From positions 35,814,481 through 35,878,480 of the forward strand of contig CM059196.1 in NCBI GenBank assembly GCA_030323885.1: 64,000 nucleotides of DNA, given 5' to 3'. The notes below the pieces were generated by a model. It ran no database searches. It was given only the letters and a program-made list of their open reading frames with translations, and had not been told where the DNA came from. The position numbers and the translations under genes were made by a program. Within the stretch, counting starts at the first letter, position 1; every line of letters starts with the position of its first letter. Below are positions 1 to 10,509 of the stretch, piece by piece. The DNA is from Branchipolynoe longqiensis (taxonomy: Eukaryota > Annelida > Polychaeta > Phyllodocida > Polynoidae).

Positions 1-170
1 CCGCCCGCAAGTCCCGAGCATCCCCGAGCAGCTCCGAGCAACCCCGAGTAGTTCCGAACTGCCCCGCCCACCGTCCGCAAGTTCCGAACATCCTGGAGCA
101 GCTCCAAGCTGCTCAGAGCTGCTCTGAGCAGCTCCAAGCTGCTCCGCCCACCCCGCCTGCAAGTTTCCAA
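1..170. repeat. Short degenerate GAGCA / AGCTGCTC repeat
   Basis: The words gagca, ccgag, agctcc and gctgctc recur irregularly, giving a locally palindromic GC-rich repeat. Only its right side is visible because the window begins inside it. From 170 to 485 I see no gene or recognisable repeat. Confidence 0.5.
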
Positions 171-485
171 CTGCTCCTATCATTCCCAAGAAGCTCAGGG
201 AGAGCAATGAAGAAGGATATGTGGAGTACAAAGTATTATGCAAATATTATTAACCTGTAGTTATCCAGTAGCAATCTTCTAGGGGGCGGGCTACCTGCAC
301 ATTGCCTCTACATATGTTATGTTCCTGAACTTGGTCGATTTGCTCCTGAGTAGGCAAACCCCAGGTCAGAGTTGCCTGCATGCATGAGCGAGATAGGGTC
401 TCGACCTCCACTCTGACCAGAATTTTCACTTTAATACTAATAAATGATAGGTTCTTTTAGGAGGGCCAACCAGCGGTTACGTGCT

Positions 486-540
486 TTTTTATATATATAT
501 ATAAATATATATATATATTTTTTGTATACGGAACAAGCTA

Positions 541-597
<57 letters not shown>
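486..597. repeat. AT-rich microsatellite, including a long (AT)n run
   Basis: An interrupted TA-rich stretch at 490-530 is followed by an uninterrupted (AT)n run at about 545-597. The sequence from 598 to 890 has no recognisable gene. Confidence 0.95.
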
Positions 598-598
<1 letters not shown>

Positions 599-889
599 CC
601 TGCGCACTATACTCTTTGTAATAATCAGATATCATTACCGCAAACTAATTTGTAATTGTACTGATACCATTCAGCTTCAAATCTCTATGTTTGATATATC
701 TGGAGAGTGCTCAGTATAAAATCAGACTATGACTGATATAGGCAGGAGAACCACTGCTGACCTCAGTCAGTTCACTATCTAGGGGAGGAGGGAGGGGATG
801 GAAGAGAATCTGTCTGAACTTAATCTGCATTCAACCCTCAGCAGTCACGACCATCTCCCGCCAGCTTCCACCCTCACACACATTCACAC

Positions 890-1500
890 TAAATCTCCCT
901 CCTCCCCCAGCCCCTCTCCCTGCCCCTCCCCATCTCACTTGCCACTCGCCCTCCCTGCCCCTCCTCTTCTCACTCCTCACTCCACACTCCCCATTCTCCC
1001 CCCCGCTTCCCCTCCCGCTCTTCCTCCCCTTCCCCATCCACTACATCCCCCAACACCTACCCCTATTCTATTCCCCCTCCCCTATCGCGTCCCTCTCTCC
1101 CATCCACCTCATCCTCCCCCCCCCCCCTCCCAGCCACTTCCCCCTCTCCTCCCCATCTCCTCCCCCTCCCAATCCCATTGCCATTCTACTCCCCCCTTCC
1201 CCTCCTCCAACCTCCCATCTCCTACCTCCCCCGCTTCCCCTCCCCATCCCCATTCTACTCTCCCCCCCCTCCTCCCACTCCGCTCCCCCGCCCACCCATT
1301 CTACTGCCCCTTCCCATTCTCCCACCTCCCCTCTCCCAACCCTCCCGCACCCCTTCCCCCTCCGTACCCCCTCCCCCTCCCACGCTGCTCGAGCTGCTCT
1401 CGAACCTCACCTTCCCTCTCTCCCCCCCCCCCTCTCCGCCACCCTTTCCTTCCTCCTCCTCTCCTCCACCACCTTCCCTCCGTACCCCCTCCCTCTCCAC
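890..1500. repeat. Pyrimidine-rich low-complexity tract (CCCCTCC / CCCATTC)
   Basis: The plus strand is almost entirely C and T with scattered A. Open frames on both strands here encode only Pro/Ser/Leu/His on one side and Gly/Glu/Arg on the other. That is a composition artefact, not coding sequence. Confidence 0.9.
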
Positions 1501-1960
1501 CTGTAGACCCCCCCGGCGGATCGAGCGGCTCACGACACCTCACCCGCCGGCCCGTGAGCTGCTCCCCGTTGAGCTCCCGCCAATCGGGCGCTCAGCGAGC
1601 CATTCGTCTTTGCGTATCAACATGTCAGTGCCGATGCACGGCCGGCCACTTGTTTAGCCTGCTGCTCAGTCCTCCCCCACCCCCAACCTCCCAACTCCCC
1701 GCCCCAGCCCCAGCCCTCAGCTCCACCCCGCCCCAGCCCCGACCCGCCCCCAGCCCCGCCCCTCGGCCCATCCCTTATGGCCAATTTCAGGGGGTTTGCT
1801 GAGCGGGCGGGCTCTAAGCGTTCAAATCACGTAGCCGTGACACCTCGCCGCGCGCCTCAGATCCAGTACTCTAAGACCCTCGGCCGCGCGGATTACATAT
1901 TAATTACCCGCTTTCCCCCCTGTAGGCCACTTACAGCCGGGTCGGCCGGACCGGGGGACG
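1500..1960. other. GC-rich, CpG-rich non-repetitive island
   Basis: Between two low-complexity tracts lies more complex sequence with many CpGs, for example around 1510-1640 and 1800-1890. It could be a CpG island, but I see no start-associated exon or splice site in it. Confidence 0.3.
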
Positions 1961-2455
1961 GGAGGGAGGGAGGGCATGGCCGGGCATGGCCATGGGCAGG
2001 GGCAGGGGCAGGAGCAGGAGCAGGGGCTGGGCCCGGGGCCGGGCCCAGGGCCAAGGCCGAGGCCGAGGCTGAGGCCGAGGCTGGGCATGGGTCGGGCATA
2101 GGGCCGGGGCCGGGGCCGGGGCCGGGCCGACTACTACCTGCCCCCTTGCCTAATCCGCCCACGAACCCCGCCCTGCTGAATAGGCCAGTGGGTCGACAAT
2201 CTCCCCCACCACTCTCCGGCCCAAACCCCTGCCCCGCTCCCCTGTCCCTGCTCCCCGCTCCCCGCTCCCCGCTCTCTGCTCCGCGCTCCCCGCTTCTCCC
2301 TTTCCCCTTTCCGCTCCCCCTTTCCCTTCACCGCCTCCAATTCCCCACTCCCGACTCCCCGCTTCCCCCTCCCCTCTCCCCCCTCTCCACTCCCCACTCC
2401 CCCTCCCCTCTCCACTCCCCGCTCCCCCACCTGCGCTCCCCCACCCCCACATAAC
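1670..2455. repeat. GC-rich simple-repeat patches
   Basis: Successive patches are built from short words: CCCCAGCCC (1690-1760), GGGCAGGGGCAGG and GGCCGAGGC (1985-2130), and CTCCCCGCTCCC (2220-2450). Frames across it give Gly/Ala/Pro-only translations and are not genes. Confidence 0.85.
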
Positions 2456-2654
2456 AGCACGGGTAGTAATATTCCACAGGTGATACACAACAACGCACCA
2501 GGCGTCCAATCCAATCCTCTTATTGTCAGCTACTCACAACTTTAAAAAAAAAAGATAACATTATATTTTTTTTAAACAACAAAAACACAAAATGACGACT
2601 TGAGATAAATCAGGACAGTTTTCTTTATGTTACCTTTAGGTTGAATGGGGAGTG

Positions 2655-3475
2655 TGCGCACGTGGGGGGGGGGGGGCGGGGTTGAGGGGAGATGGATGGG
2701 GGGGGGGGTGCTGATGGAAGCGCTGGTATACACAGTGCTGGAGGGAGGGAGGGAGAGCTGCTCTGCTCATGCGCGCTGTAGGTCCGTATCTTGTTACACC
2801 AGCTGGGGCCCCGCTCGCACCGCCCTCTAGTGTCCTTAGGGCGGGTTAATGGCTTTAAGGGAAGCCTCGCAGGGGAGCAGGGAGCCTGGAGCCGGGAAGG
2901 GGAGGCCGGCGACGGCGGCGGCCCGTGCGCATGCGGTGCATGCGCAATGAGACATCTAGCGGCGTCTGCGCAAACTACATGGGTGGGATTTTTGGTAGGG
3001 AAGGAGCGGGAATTGGGGGTTAGGGGTGGGGGGGTGGGGTTGCGGGGGGAAGTAGAGGTTGTGGTTGGTTTGGGAGTGTGTGGATTGGGGAGTGGGTGCG
3101 GATGTTCAGATGTAATTAGTATGTGGTTTTCTTCATGTGTAGATACTAGATGCTTTGTGAAATGTGATGATTTAGTGGTAATCACTGCGGGCGGGGTTCC
3201 CCCCCCCCTCCTCCCCGTCCCTCCCCGCACGCCCGCCCTCCCCGCCCGGCCCCGCCCTGTCCCACCCCACCCCCGCCCTCCCTCTATCGCCCCCGCCCGG
3301 CCCCGCCCCGCCCTGTCCCACCCCACCCGCGCCCGCCCGCCCTCCCCTGCTCGACCCGCCCTCCCCTCCTCGACCCGCCCTCCCCTCCTCGACCGCCTCC
3401 CTCTCGACCCGCCCCCCCCCCCCCCCCGCCTCGCCCCGCCCCGCCCCGCTCCGCCCCGTCCCGCCCCGTAGTCAG
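2655..3475. repeat. Poly-G and poly-C low-complexity DNA flanking a CpG-rich segment
   Basis: G-runs occur at 2664-2710 and a CCCCGCCC/TCGACCCGCC repeat at 3200-3475. Between them, 2750-3180 is CpG-rich but more complex, with GCGCATGCG-type words near 2768-2775 and 2928-2948. No exon is convincing. Confidence 0.7.
2820..2833 (-). promoter_or_regulatory. CTCF-like core motif
   Basis: Read on the minus strand the sequence is ACACTAGAGGGCGG. It fits the known bilaterian CTCF core CCASYAGRKGGCRS at all but the first position. It is a motif match only, with no occupancy evidence. Confidence 0.35.
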
Positions 3476-3664
3476 ATATGTGTGACCACTGTATGACCCC
3501 CAGGCGCCGATATCCACTTTTTGTGCCGTGGGGGGGGGGGGGGCGGGGTCGTTAAACAAACAGACAAAAAACAAAAAAAAGTTGTTTTAGTCAGATATAT
3601 GTTTGACCACTGTATGACCCCCAATAGCCAATGTTTACTTTTTGTGCTGGCGGGTCATTAAAAA
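3469..3664 (+). repeat. Two copies of a short dispersed repeat (mollusc-type)
   Basis: Copies at 3469-3562 and 3588-3664 share 'gtcagatat', 'tgaccactgtatgaccccc', 'ccactttttgtgc' or a close variant, and an end resembling gtcgttaaacaaaca. I associate this short element with mollusc genomes from memory. Confidence 0.6.
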
Positions 3665-3913
3665 AACAAACAAATACTAATAGTAATACTATCAGGACAG
3701 AGTCAACACCAACTTCAGTATACCGGAAGTGACCTATTATTGAACATGCATAGCCGTTGCTCGTCGACAACCCACCACCCAACAAAGACATAATTAAACA
3801 TGATGCAGAGATGAGGAGTTTGTCCTTTTATGTGGTTGGGGATTGGAAGGTTTTAACACAAAATAGCAGTCTGTAAATATAGGCAGCCAATGTCCAATCG
3901 TTTTGATCTTCTT

Positions 3914-4232
3914 CTTTGTTGGAGTTTTACGTCCTGGTAACATCTAAGGTCATATCAGGATGGACACCGACTTGTGACAGTGTGCACTGATGGCGACTTT
4001 ATAGTGCTGTCCCACTGGGAAATCGGGCCACTGGCACCATGACCCAATATCCCACTCAGTCACATAATACTGACACTGAGCTAACCAGTCCTTGCCCTAT
4101 CCTATTAATGCCGAGCGCCAGTCTAGGGAGTGACAAGTATCATATAAGTCATTAGTTCGACTCGACCGGGATCTACCGACCTTCCGAAAGTGAGGCCCGC
4201 ACTCTATCGATTACGCTACCACACCCGATACC
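3914..4232 (-). mobile_element. SINE-A copy (tRNA-derived SINE), near full length
   Basis: SINE-A is the commonest repeat here. Its 5' head is tRNA-like, with an A box (TAGAGCG..) and a B box (GGTTCGAACCC or a variant). The head is followed by 'tcaaaccaatgactta', a conserved body with 'ggggcagcactataaagtc', and a tail ending 'taaaactccaacaaccaacc'. Here it lies on the minus strand, tail at 3914 and degenerate tRNA head near 4150-4230. Confidence 0.85.
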
Positions 4233-5489
4233 AGTGTCCATTCGAATAGTAGAATGCATGCATGCAGTGAAGAGTTAAATACTCGGGTGGAAAACGCTTC
4301 TGAGAGAAGCGTGGCCGGATTAGATGTATATGTGTGTGGATGTGGTTTTTTGTTGTTTTTTTATCTGCTTTTCTTTCTGTCTGTGTACATTCTAAACCGT
4401 AGCAAGCTCTTTTGAACTGGGTTTAGTGTGTGTATGGGGAGAGAATAAAAAGAGACCGGACAAATGAGCGATTTGGCACAGTGAATTATTGGGAAGTGAG
4501 TGTTTTTTTTTGTATTTTGTTAAAAAAGAGATTATTGGATATGTATGAGGAAAGGACAAAAGAAATGATGGAGTGAATTTGACACAGTGAATTATTGGGG
4601 AAGTGGATGTTTAAACAATTCACATTTAATTGTGCAATTCTGTTGGTTTGTGAATATATATAGGCCATGTTTAACGTATTATGTGAGGATAAAGATACAA
4701 CAGGGAATATTACTTATTATTGTTATTCTCCATAAGACACACCACTGTACCGGTGGCGCCACCTGCTGCCCAATCTAAAAATTAAGATAAACGTTGGATT
4801 CAAACCTTCAACAAGTTTGTTATTTTTATATTATTGATCCATAATCATGTGATCATAAAAGAAGAGGAATTATTTTGCATTAAAATTATTTTCATGTAAA
4901 ATCTTTTATTTAAAGTACATTTTGGGATTGGCGTTTACATGGACTTTTGTTTTTTGTTTATTGTTGGGGTTTTTTGTGTGATGAATTTATTTACCCTGCT
5001 CATAACGGATAAGTATGTTAATACTTGTTTTCACCGCTGGGCAGCGCTAATCCAATTTGATTTGCGCCTGAAAGTCTTCATATATGTTCATAATTTCTTC
5101 TGATATTCAAGGCAGTGCTTAATACATTGTCGATAAACAAATAAATGTGCTGTAACTGCGAGGTTTTCAGGCTCTACCTCCAACTTGTGTTCTCTTACTT
5201 GCTTCTTGCTGTTGTAACAGGTAATGGAAACATAAGTGCACAATAAGTTGTTCTAAATACAACTTCTACAACCTACGCGAGCGGGTTGAAAGGCATACAA
5301 TTGACAATGATGACAGGTGGAATGCTTTAAGTATTTTCTACTTTCGGTTACATTACGTTATTCTACGTTCCTTTATGTTGCTTTGTTGGTTAGTGAAAGT
5401 ATGTGTGTTAGTGTGGGATTAAGGCTATGCTAAAATAGGGTGTGTAGGTTAAATAATTTGCAAATTCATTTTGGGGACTAGATACCTAG
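4233..5489. other. No gene seen; AT-rich intronic or intergenic DNA with a local duplication
   Basis: A block with 'ggcacagtgaattattggg' at about 4437-4500 recurs, diverged, at 4555-4605. Nothing else is recognisable. The short open frames lack any conserved motif. Confidence 0.5.
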
Positions 5490-6690
5490 CAAACTTCCAC
5501 AAGATGAATAGTTTTCACAAAGGCTATTGTGTTCACACCACAATTTACCTGAGAAACAGCCACTGTGATCACACCCGGAATTGTTCAGTAAAGGTTGTTC
5601 TATTCACACCGCAAATTGCCTTAGTAAACGTCATTGCATTTACACAGTGAATTGCCTCAGTAAAGGCCTTTGTGTTCACACTCCTAATTGCCTCAGTAAA
5701 GGTCATTGTGTTAACACCCATAATTGCCCCAGTAAAGGTCATTGTGTTCACACTCCTAATTGCCTCAGTAAAGGTCATTGTGTTAGCACCCATAATTGCC
5801 CCAGTAAAGGCCTTTGTGTTCACACTCCTAATTGCCTCAGTAAAGGTCTTTGTGTTAGCACCCATAATTGCCCCAGTAAAGGCCTTTGTGTTCACATTCC
5901 TAATTGCCTCAGTAAAGGTCATTGTGTTAACACCCATAATTGCCCCAGTAAAGGTCATTGTGTTCACACTCCTAATTGCCTCAGTAAAGGTCATTGTGTT
6001 AGCACCCATAATTGCCCCAGTAAAGGCCTTTGTGTTCACACTCCTAATTGCCTCAGTAAAGGTCATTGTGTTAGCACCCATAATTGCCTCAGTAAAGGCC
6101 TTTGTGTTCACACTCCTAATTGCCTCAGTAAAGGTCATTGTGTTAGCACCCATAATTGCCCCAGTAAAGGTCATTGTGTTCACACTCCTAATTGCCTCAG
6201 TAAAGGTCATTGTGTTAGCACCCATAATTGCCCCAGTAAAGGCCTTTGTGTTCACACTCCTAATTGCCTCAGTAAAGGCCATTGTGTTAGCACCCATAAT
6301 TCCCCCAGTAAAGGCCTTTGTGTTCACACTCCTAATTGCCTCAGTAAAGGTCATTGTGTTAGCACCCATAATTGCCCCAGTAAAGGCCTTTGTGTTCACA
6401 CTCCTAATTGCCTCAGTAAAGGTCATTGTGTTAGCACCCATAATTGCCCCAGTAAAGGCCTTTGTGTTCACACTCCTAATTGCCTCAGTAAAGGCCATTG
6501 TGTTAACACCCATAATTGCCTCAGTAAAGGCCTTTGTGTTCACACTCCTAATTGCCTCAGTAAAGGCCATTGTGTTAACACCCATAATTGCCTCAGTAAA
6601 GGCCATCGTGTTAATACTCCTAATTGCCTCAGTAAATGTCATTGTGCTAACACCCATAATTGCCTTACTAAAATCAAATACCTTATCAGC
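5490..6690. repeat. 36-bp tandem satellite with a 72-bp two-unit period
   Basis: The 36-bp unit alternates between two variants. One has 'gcctcagtaaagg' with 'ttcacactcctaat', the other 'gccccagtaaagg' with 'ttagcacccataat', giving a 72-bp higher-order period. The central array (about 5690-6600) is very homogeneous and the flanks are degenerate. Because 36 is divisible by 3 and the unit has no stop, frames of 344-383 codons are open on both strands with 12-residue repeats. I treat them as satellite artefacts. Confidence 0.9.
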
Positions 6691-6806
6691 AGCCACTGTG
6701 TGGTAAGATAACACCAACACTACAACTGGCCAGCATTGAAAACAAGCCTGGGTACCCGGGCTTATATGTTATGGACAGTATAAATACAGCCTCAATAAAA
6801 AAAAAA
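6690..6806 (+). mobile_element. Short poly(A)-tailed retroposon (family H)
   Basis: A unique segment starting 'cagcagccactgtgtggtaa' ends with AATAAA and an A-rich run near 6797. The same segment occurs inverted at about 35262-35390 with its poly(T), so this is a dispersed retroposed sequence. It interrupts the 36-bp satellite. I do not know the source transcript. Confidence 0.7.
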
Positions 6807-6998
6807 AAAGGGAAAAAAAAGGCCATTATATTCACACCACAAATTGCCTTAAAAAGGCCATTGTATTCACATTGCAAATTGCCTCCATAAAGGCCATTGC
6901 ATTCACATTGCAAATTGCCTCAGTAAAGGCCATTGTGTTTGTACCCTGAATTCCCTTTGTAAAGGCCATTGCATTCACACCCCGATTTGCATGAGTAA
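6807..6998. repeat. Degenerate continuation of the 36-bp satellite
   Basis: Units with 'aaggccattg', 'ttcacaccccgattt' and 'attgcct' continue after the family H insertion, more diverged than the central array. Confidence 0.75.
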
Positions 6999-7797
6999 AG
7001 GCCCTGTCACACTACCACGTTTCGCACGAACGTGCTTTGACGCGTGGCGACGTGTTGCAGTTTTGGGCGAACCGTCGGTACACGTCTGGTACGTTACCGG
7101 CGCGTTACCGGCGCGTTACCGGCCCGTCGGTACATAGCAACGTGTGAATGGACACGTCGGCGCGCGTCGGGCCGCGTCGAGGTTTTGTGCTTGCACAAAA
7201 CTTTCAACGGGCCGCAACGCGCGGCAGCGTGTTGGCGGGCGCATTACGGATGCGTTAGCAACACGTCGACACCCGTTGGCAGAACGCTGGCAGGACGTTG
7301 ATCAACGTCAATTAACGTTGGCTTTTTTCCCCCCAAAATGCGAGCGTTCCGTTGGCGCGTCGGGAACGTCCCATTGATGTGTTGTGGGCGTGCCATTGGC
7401 GTTGCTCCAGCATTTCTCGGCGCGTTGGACGTGTTGCCAGCGCGCCTGGATGCATTGGCCGCGCGGTGTGGACGCGCTGTGGGCGCGTCCTAACGTGTTG
7501 CTGGCGGGTATGTACGCGTTGACACGGTACTAACACGACACCAACACGCCGACAGCGCGTCGACAGCGCGCCAACAACACGCCGATGGCACGCTGGGAAC
7601 GCGCTGGCGGGACATTTACATGCTGTTCCGCCGCGCGTCTAAGCGCGTTGGCCGCGCACTCATAGCACGCTACTAACACGCTGCGCCCCGTCAAACTTTC
7701 TCCCAAAACGCCGACGAGTTGGACGCGTGTCGACGGGTTGCAAATATTTTGCACGTTGCTGGTGCGCCGGGGGAAACGTCGTAGTGTGACAGGGCCT
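6999..7797. mobile_element. TIR element 1 (CCCTGTCACACTAC family), inserted in the satellite
   Basis: The left end is AGGCCCTGTCACACTAC and the right end is its exact reverse complement, flanked by the trinucleotide TAA at 6996-6998 and 7798-7800. The satellite continues on both sides, so the boundaries are well defined. The 799-bp interior has very high CpG and no coding capacity. It is built from degenerate ~11-bp words: seven units with a CRCG-type start begin exactly 11 bp apart from 7534 to 7600. An 18-nt palindrome with an 8-bp stem lies at 7183-7200, preceded by 'gcgtcgagg'. Terminal repeats and a 3-bp duplication suggest a non-autonomous DNA transposon, possibly Harbinger-like. Confidence 0.9.
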
Positions 7798-7800
7798 TAA

Positions 7801-7935
7801 AGGTCACTCCCAATATCAAACACAGTGAATTGACTTTGCAAAGCCATTAAATCCACACCATACATATCCCTTACATTGCAAATTACTGCAGCAAAAGCCA
7901 TTGCCTACACCCCAGGAATTCCCTTAATAAAAACT
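7801..7935. repeat. Degenerate satellite resuming after TIR element 1
   Basis: Sequences such as 'aaggtcactcccaatatc', 'ccattaaatccacacc' and 'ccattgcctacacccc' are decayed 36-bp units. Confidence 0.6.
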
Positions 7936-8115
7936 GTTGCACTAGTGCCTTGCTCATGGCTCATTGATGGAATCTACCTCAATCTACCTCGAGTTTAAGC
8001 AGGAATAATGTGTAGATAGAATTCACTAATTGACTATTCAGGGATGAAAGATCTCCATTTTGCGGGCTTCCACGATTTGTTTATATGTATCGATTAGGCC
8101 TAATGTTAAACATTT

Positions 8116-8432
8116 TGTTTGTTTATTGTTGTTTTACGTCCTATCAACATCTAAGGTCATATCAGGACGGTTACCGCCTTGTGACAGTGCGCACTCATGG
8201 CGACTTTATAGTGCTGCCCCACTGGGAGACCAGGCCGCCAGCACCATGACCTGATAACCCACTCAGTCACACTATCGTAACACTGAGCCAACCAGTCCTT
8301 GCCCTATCCTAATAATGCCGAAAGCCTGGCTAGGAAGCGATAAGTATAAATTTTTAAGTAATTGGTTTGGCTCGACCAGAGTTCGAACCCACGATCCCAC
8401 GGTCTACCAACACGGGAGACAGACGCTCTAAC
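8116..8432 (-). mobile_element. SINE-A copy, near full length
   Basis: The tail ('ttgttgttttacgtcctatc') is at the left and the tRNA-like head at the right, with 'gttcgaacccacgatc' near 8380 as the inverted B box. It has the 'cgggagacagacgctctaac' head subtype. Confidence 0.9.
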
Positions 8433-8449
8433 TCATAATGTTAAGCAGA

Positions 8450-8750
8450 ATGCTAAGGAATCGGGATGTATATGACAAAATTGGTTGGTTCGAATCCCAT
8501 TTTGATATGACCTGCGATGTTACTAGAAGATAAAACCCAAACAAGAACGAGTTAAGTATGGGCGATGATATAAGCACAATCAGGATAATTGTAACCTGAC
8601 TTCGGGAATTTTCCCCGCGATTCTTTGACAGTGTTAATCCTGAAGAAGGAAAGTCCGCGTTTTCGCGGAAATTCGCCGTTGGTGTAATAATCTTAGCTTG
8701 CTTTCCGCGTTTTTTCCCAGAGACCACTTTCATCCCCGAAGTCTATTAAA
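8450..8750. repeat. Dispersed repeat family G, copy 1
   Basis: This segment recurs, diverged, at 13104-13385. Both contain 'ttttccccgcgattc', 'gtccgcgttttcgc' or a variant, and 'gaaattcgccgt'. Part of it resembles the SINE-A tail. No coding role is apparent. Confidence 0.6.
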
Positions 8751-9767
8751 GACTTTCTCAAAGTGTAACCAAAAAAAAGAGCTACACATTAGATATACTT
8801 TGAAGACTTTCTAGAGTTCTTTTAAGACTAAGAGTAAGTGAGGTCTTCCACCTTGTAAAAATCGTAGCCATCCTGTTACTGTTAGCATCAAAAGCTTCCT
8901 CAAATCCTCAAATTATTAACATATTTATAAAGGTCATAAAGCAAAGTCATTTATGGCTTTTGGTGGATAGTTTGATAGTACAACTAACTGGTCCACGTTT
9001 TGCTTATAAACGTGGCGTTCATTGTTATTAGATTTTATTCTTTTTCAAACCTTTATAATTTACACCCTTGTCATGGAATCGGTTTTGGCGGACATACTGT
9101 ATTCTGTCCCTAAAGTTCCGCAGAGTTCAACACGTGATTTTGGCAATCTGTTAATTGTTTCTCTTCTTGTAAACAAGTAGTCTTTATATTGCTTCAATAA
9201 TGTCGGTCTACTTTCGTCCATTGCCATTCCCATTGTCTCCCTATTTAAATGTGAACCTATTTGTTGCTCCGCCTTTTTACATGTAAACTATCCCAACTCT
9301 TAACTCTGTCTGTCTACCTTTCTTCATTGTTTTTCTTTTTAGATTTGAACCTTTGTCTATTGATCCTTCTTTTATAAATTCGAACCTTTTTTCAGTGCTG
9401 CTCGTTTTTCACACCTTTTAACAAGTTTTATTAATTTAATTTTTTTTTTTTAATTTGACTAGCTGTGACTAGCGGCGACATTCTTCTCCCCACACCCCCG
9501 ATCTTCAGGCAGCTAGGTTCCCTATTATTTCTTGGGACTGGGTAGTTAAAGTGCCCGAGAATAGTCTTGACCTTTGTCCGAGTCTCCATGTCTGACGTTG
9601 TTGTAGCCGCCTGCACACTAGGGTCAGCATTCACACCCTGACCTTTCTCACACAATGTCTGCATTATCATATCTTATTTTTCCTAATAGGTCTTGCCCGG
9701 CCTCTGGCAATCACTCTTGTATTTGAGCACGTCTTATTTGTCGCCCTTATACCTTGGATATTTACTT
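8751..9767. other. No gene seen
   Basis: AT-rich sequence with T-runs near 9430-9455. A 79-codon minus-strand frame at 9431-9670 has no recognisable domain, and I do not call it. Confidence 0.4.
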
Positions 9768-9770
9768 ATA

Positions 9771-10506
9771 CCCCTGTCACACTACGACGTAACGAGCCAA
9801 CGTGAGCCTAACGTGATGATTTTTCGTCATTACGTTGCCGTACGTTGGGTTACGTTATGATGACGTCATAATGACGTTAGAGTGACGTCGAGCTACGTCA
9901 TGTTACGTCGTGTTACGTCGGCGCGCGTCGAGGTTTTGAACCTGTTCAAAACTTTCGACGTATCTCGACGTGAAGCCGTTACGTCGGGATGACGTGACAA
10001 TGACGTTAGGTAGACGTTCCGCGATCGTTATAGCAGCGTAAATGACGTTAGAGTCACGTTATGTCACGTCAGACCGACGGCCCGGGTGGGAGCAACGTGT
10101 GGGCAGCGTTTTGCACGTTACGGTCACGTTACGGTCACGTTACGGTCACGTTACGGTCACGTTACGGTCACGTTACGGTCACGTTACGGTCACGTTACGG
10201 TCACGTTACGGTCACGTTACGGTCACGTTACGGTCACGTTACGGTGGCGTTACGGTCACGTTACGTCCACGTCGCACCCGTTACGGCGACGTTACGCTCA
10301 CGTTACACTAACGCCCGGTCACGTCGCCAATTACCCCTCCCCCCTAACGTTGTCACGTTACAGCTAAGGTCACGACGTACACCGACGTTACTTTCACGTT
10401 ACGCTCACGTCCACAATTTGCATATTACGCCCATAACGTCGACGTAATATAATTATTTTCACGTTCTGCCTACGCTGACGTAGTCACGTCGTAGTGTGAC
10501 AGGGCC
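9771..10506. mobile_element. TIR element 2 (CCCTGTCACACTAC family)
   Basis: The ends are CCCCTGTCACACTACGACG (left) and the inverse of GGCCCTGTCACACTACGACG (right). ATA flanks both sides at 9768-9770 and 10507-10509. The interior is built of ACGT words, phased at 10 or 11 bp from 9832 to 9915, and includes a perfect 11-bp tandem array. The hairpin at 9934-9951 occupies the same place as in element 1, again preceded by 'gcgtcgagg' and followed by 'ctttc', but with different stem bases. No transposase is encoded. Confidence 0.88.
10114..10245. repeat. 11-bp tandem array, 12 near-identical units, inside TIR element 2
   Basis: The unit is cacgttacggt. Because 11 is not a multiple of 3, all plus frames read the same 11-residue repeat, so the open frames here are not genes. 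Confidence 0.95.
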
Positions 10507-10509
10507 ATA

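Noticed and set aside
798..2454. Pro-rich and Gly/Ala-rich frames in the first 2.5 kb
   Set aside because: Composition artefacts of GC-rich simple repeats.
5490..6690. CRISPR-like array
   Set aside because: Units are contiguous and alternate between two variants, with no unique spacers, in a eukaryotic context.
5569..6720. Possible 12-residue-repeat protein of 383 residues
   Set aside because: The 36-bp unit has no stop in three frames. No signal peptide or codon bias is apparent, and the putative start lies in an unrelated retroposon.
10042..10447. Val-Thr-Leu-Arg-Ser-Arg-Tyr repeat frames
   Set aside because: An 11-bp tandem array inside a TIR element gives the same peptide in all frames.
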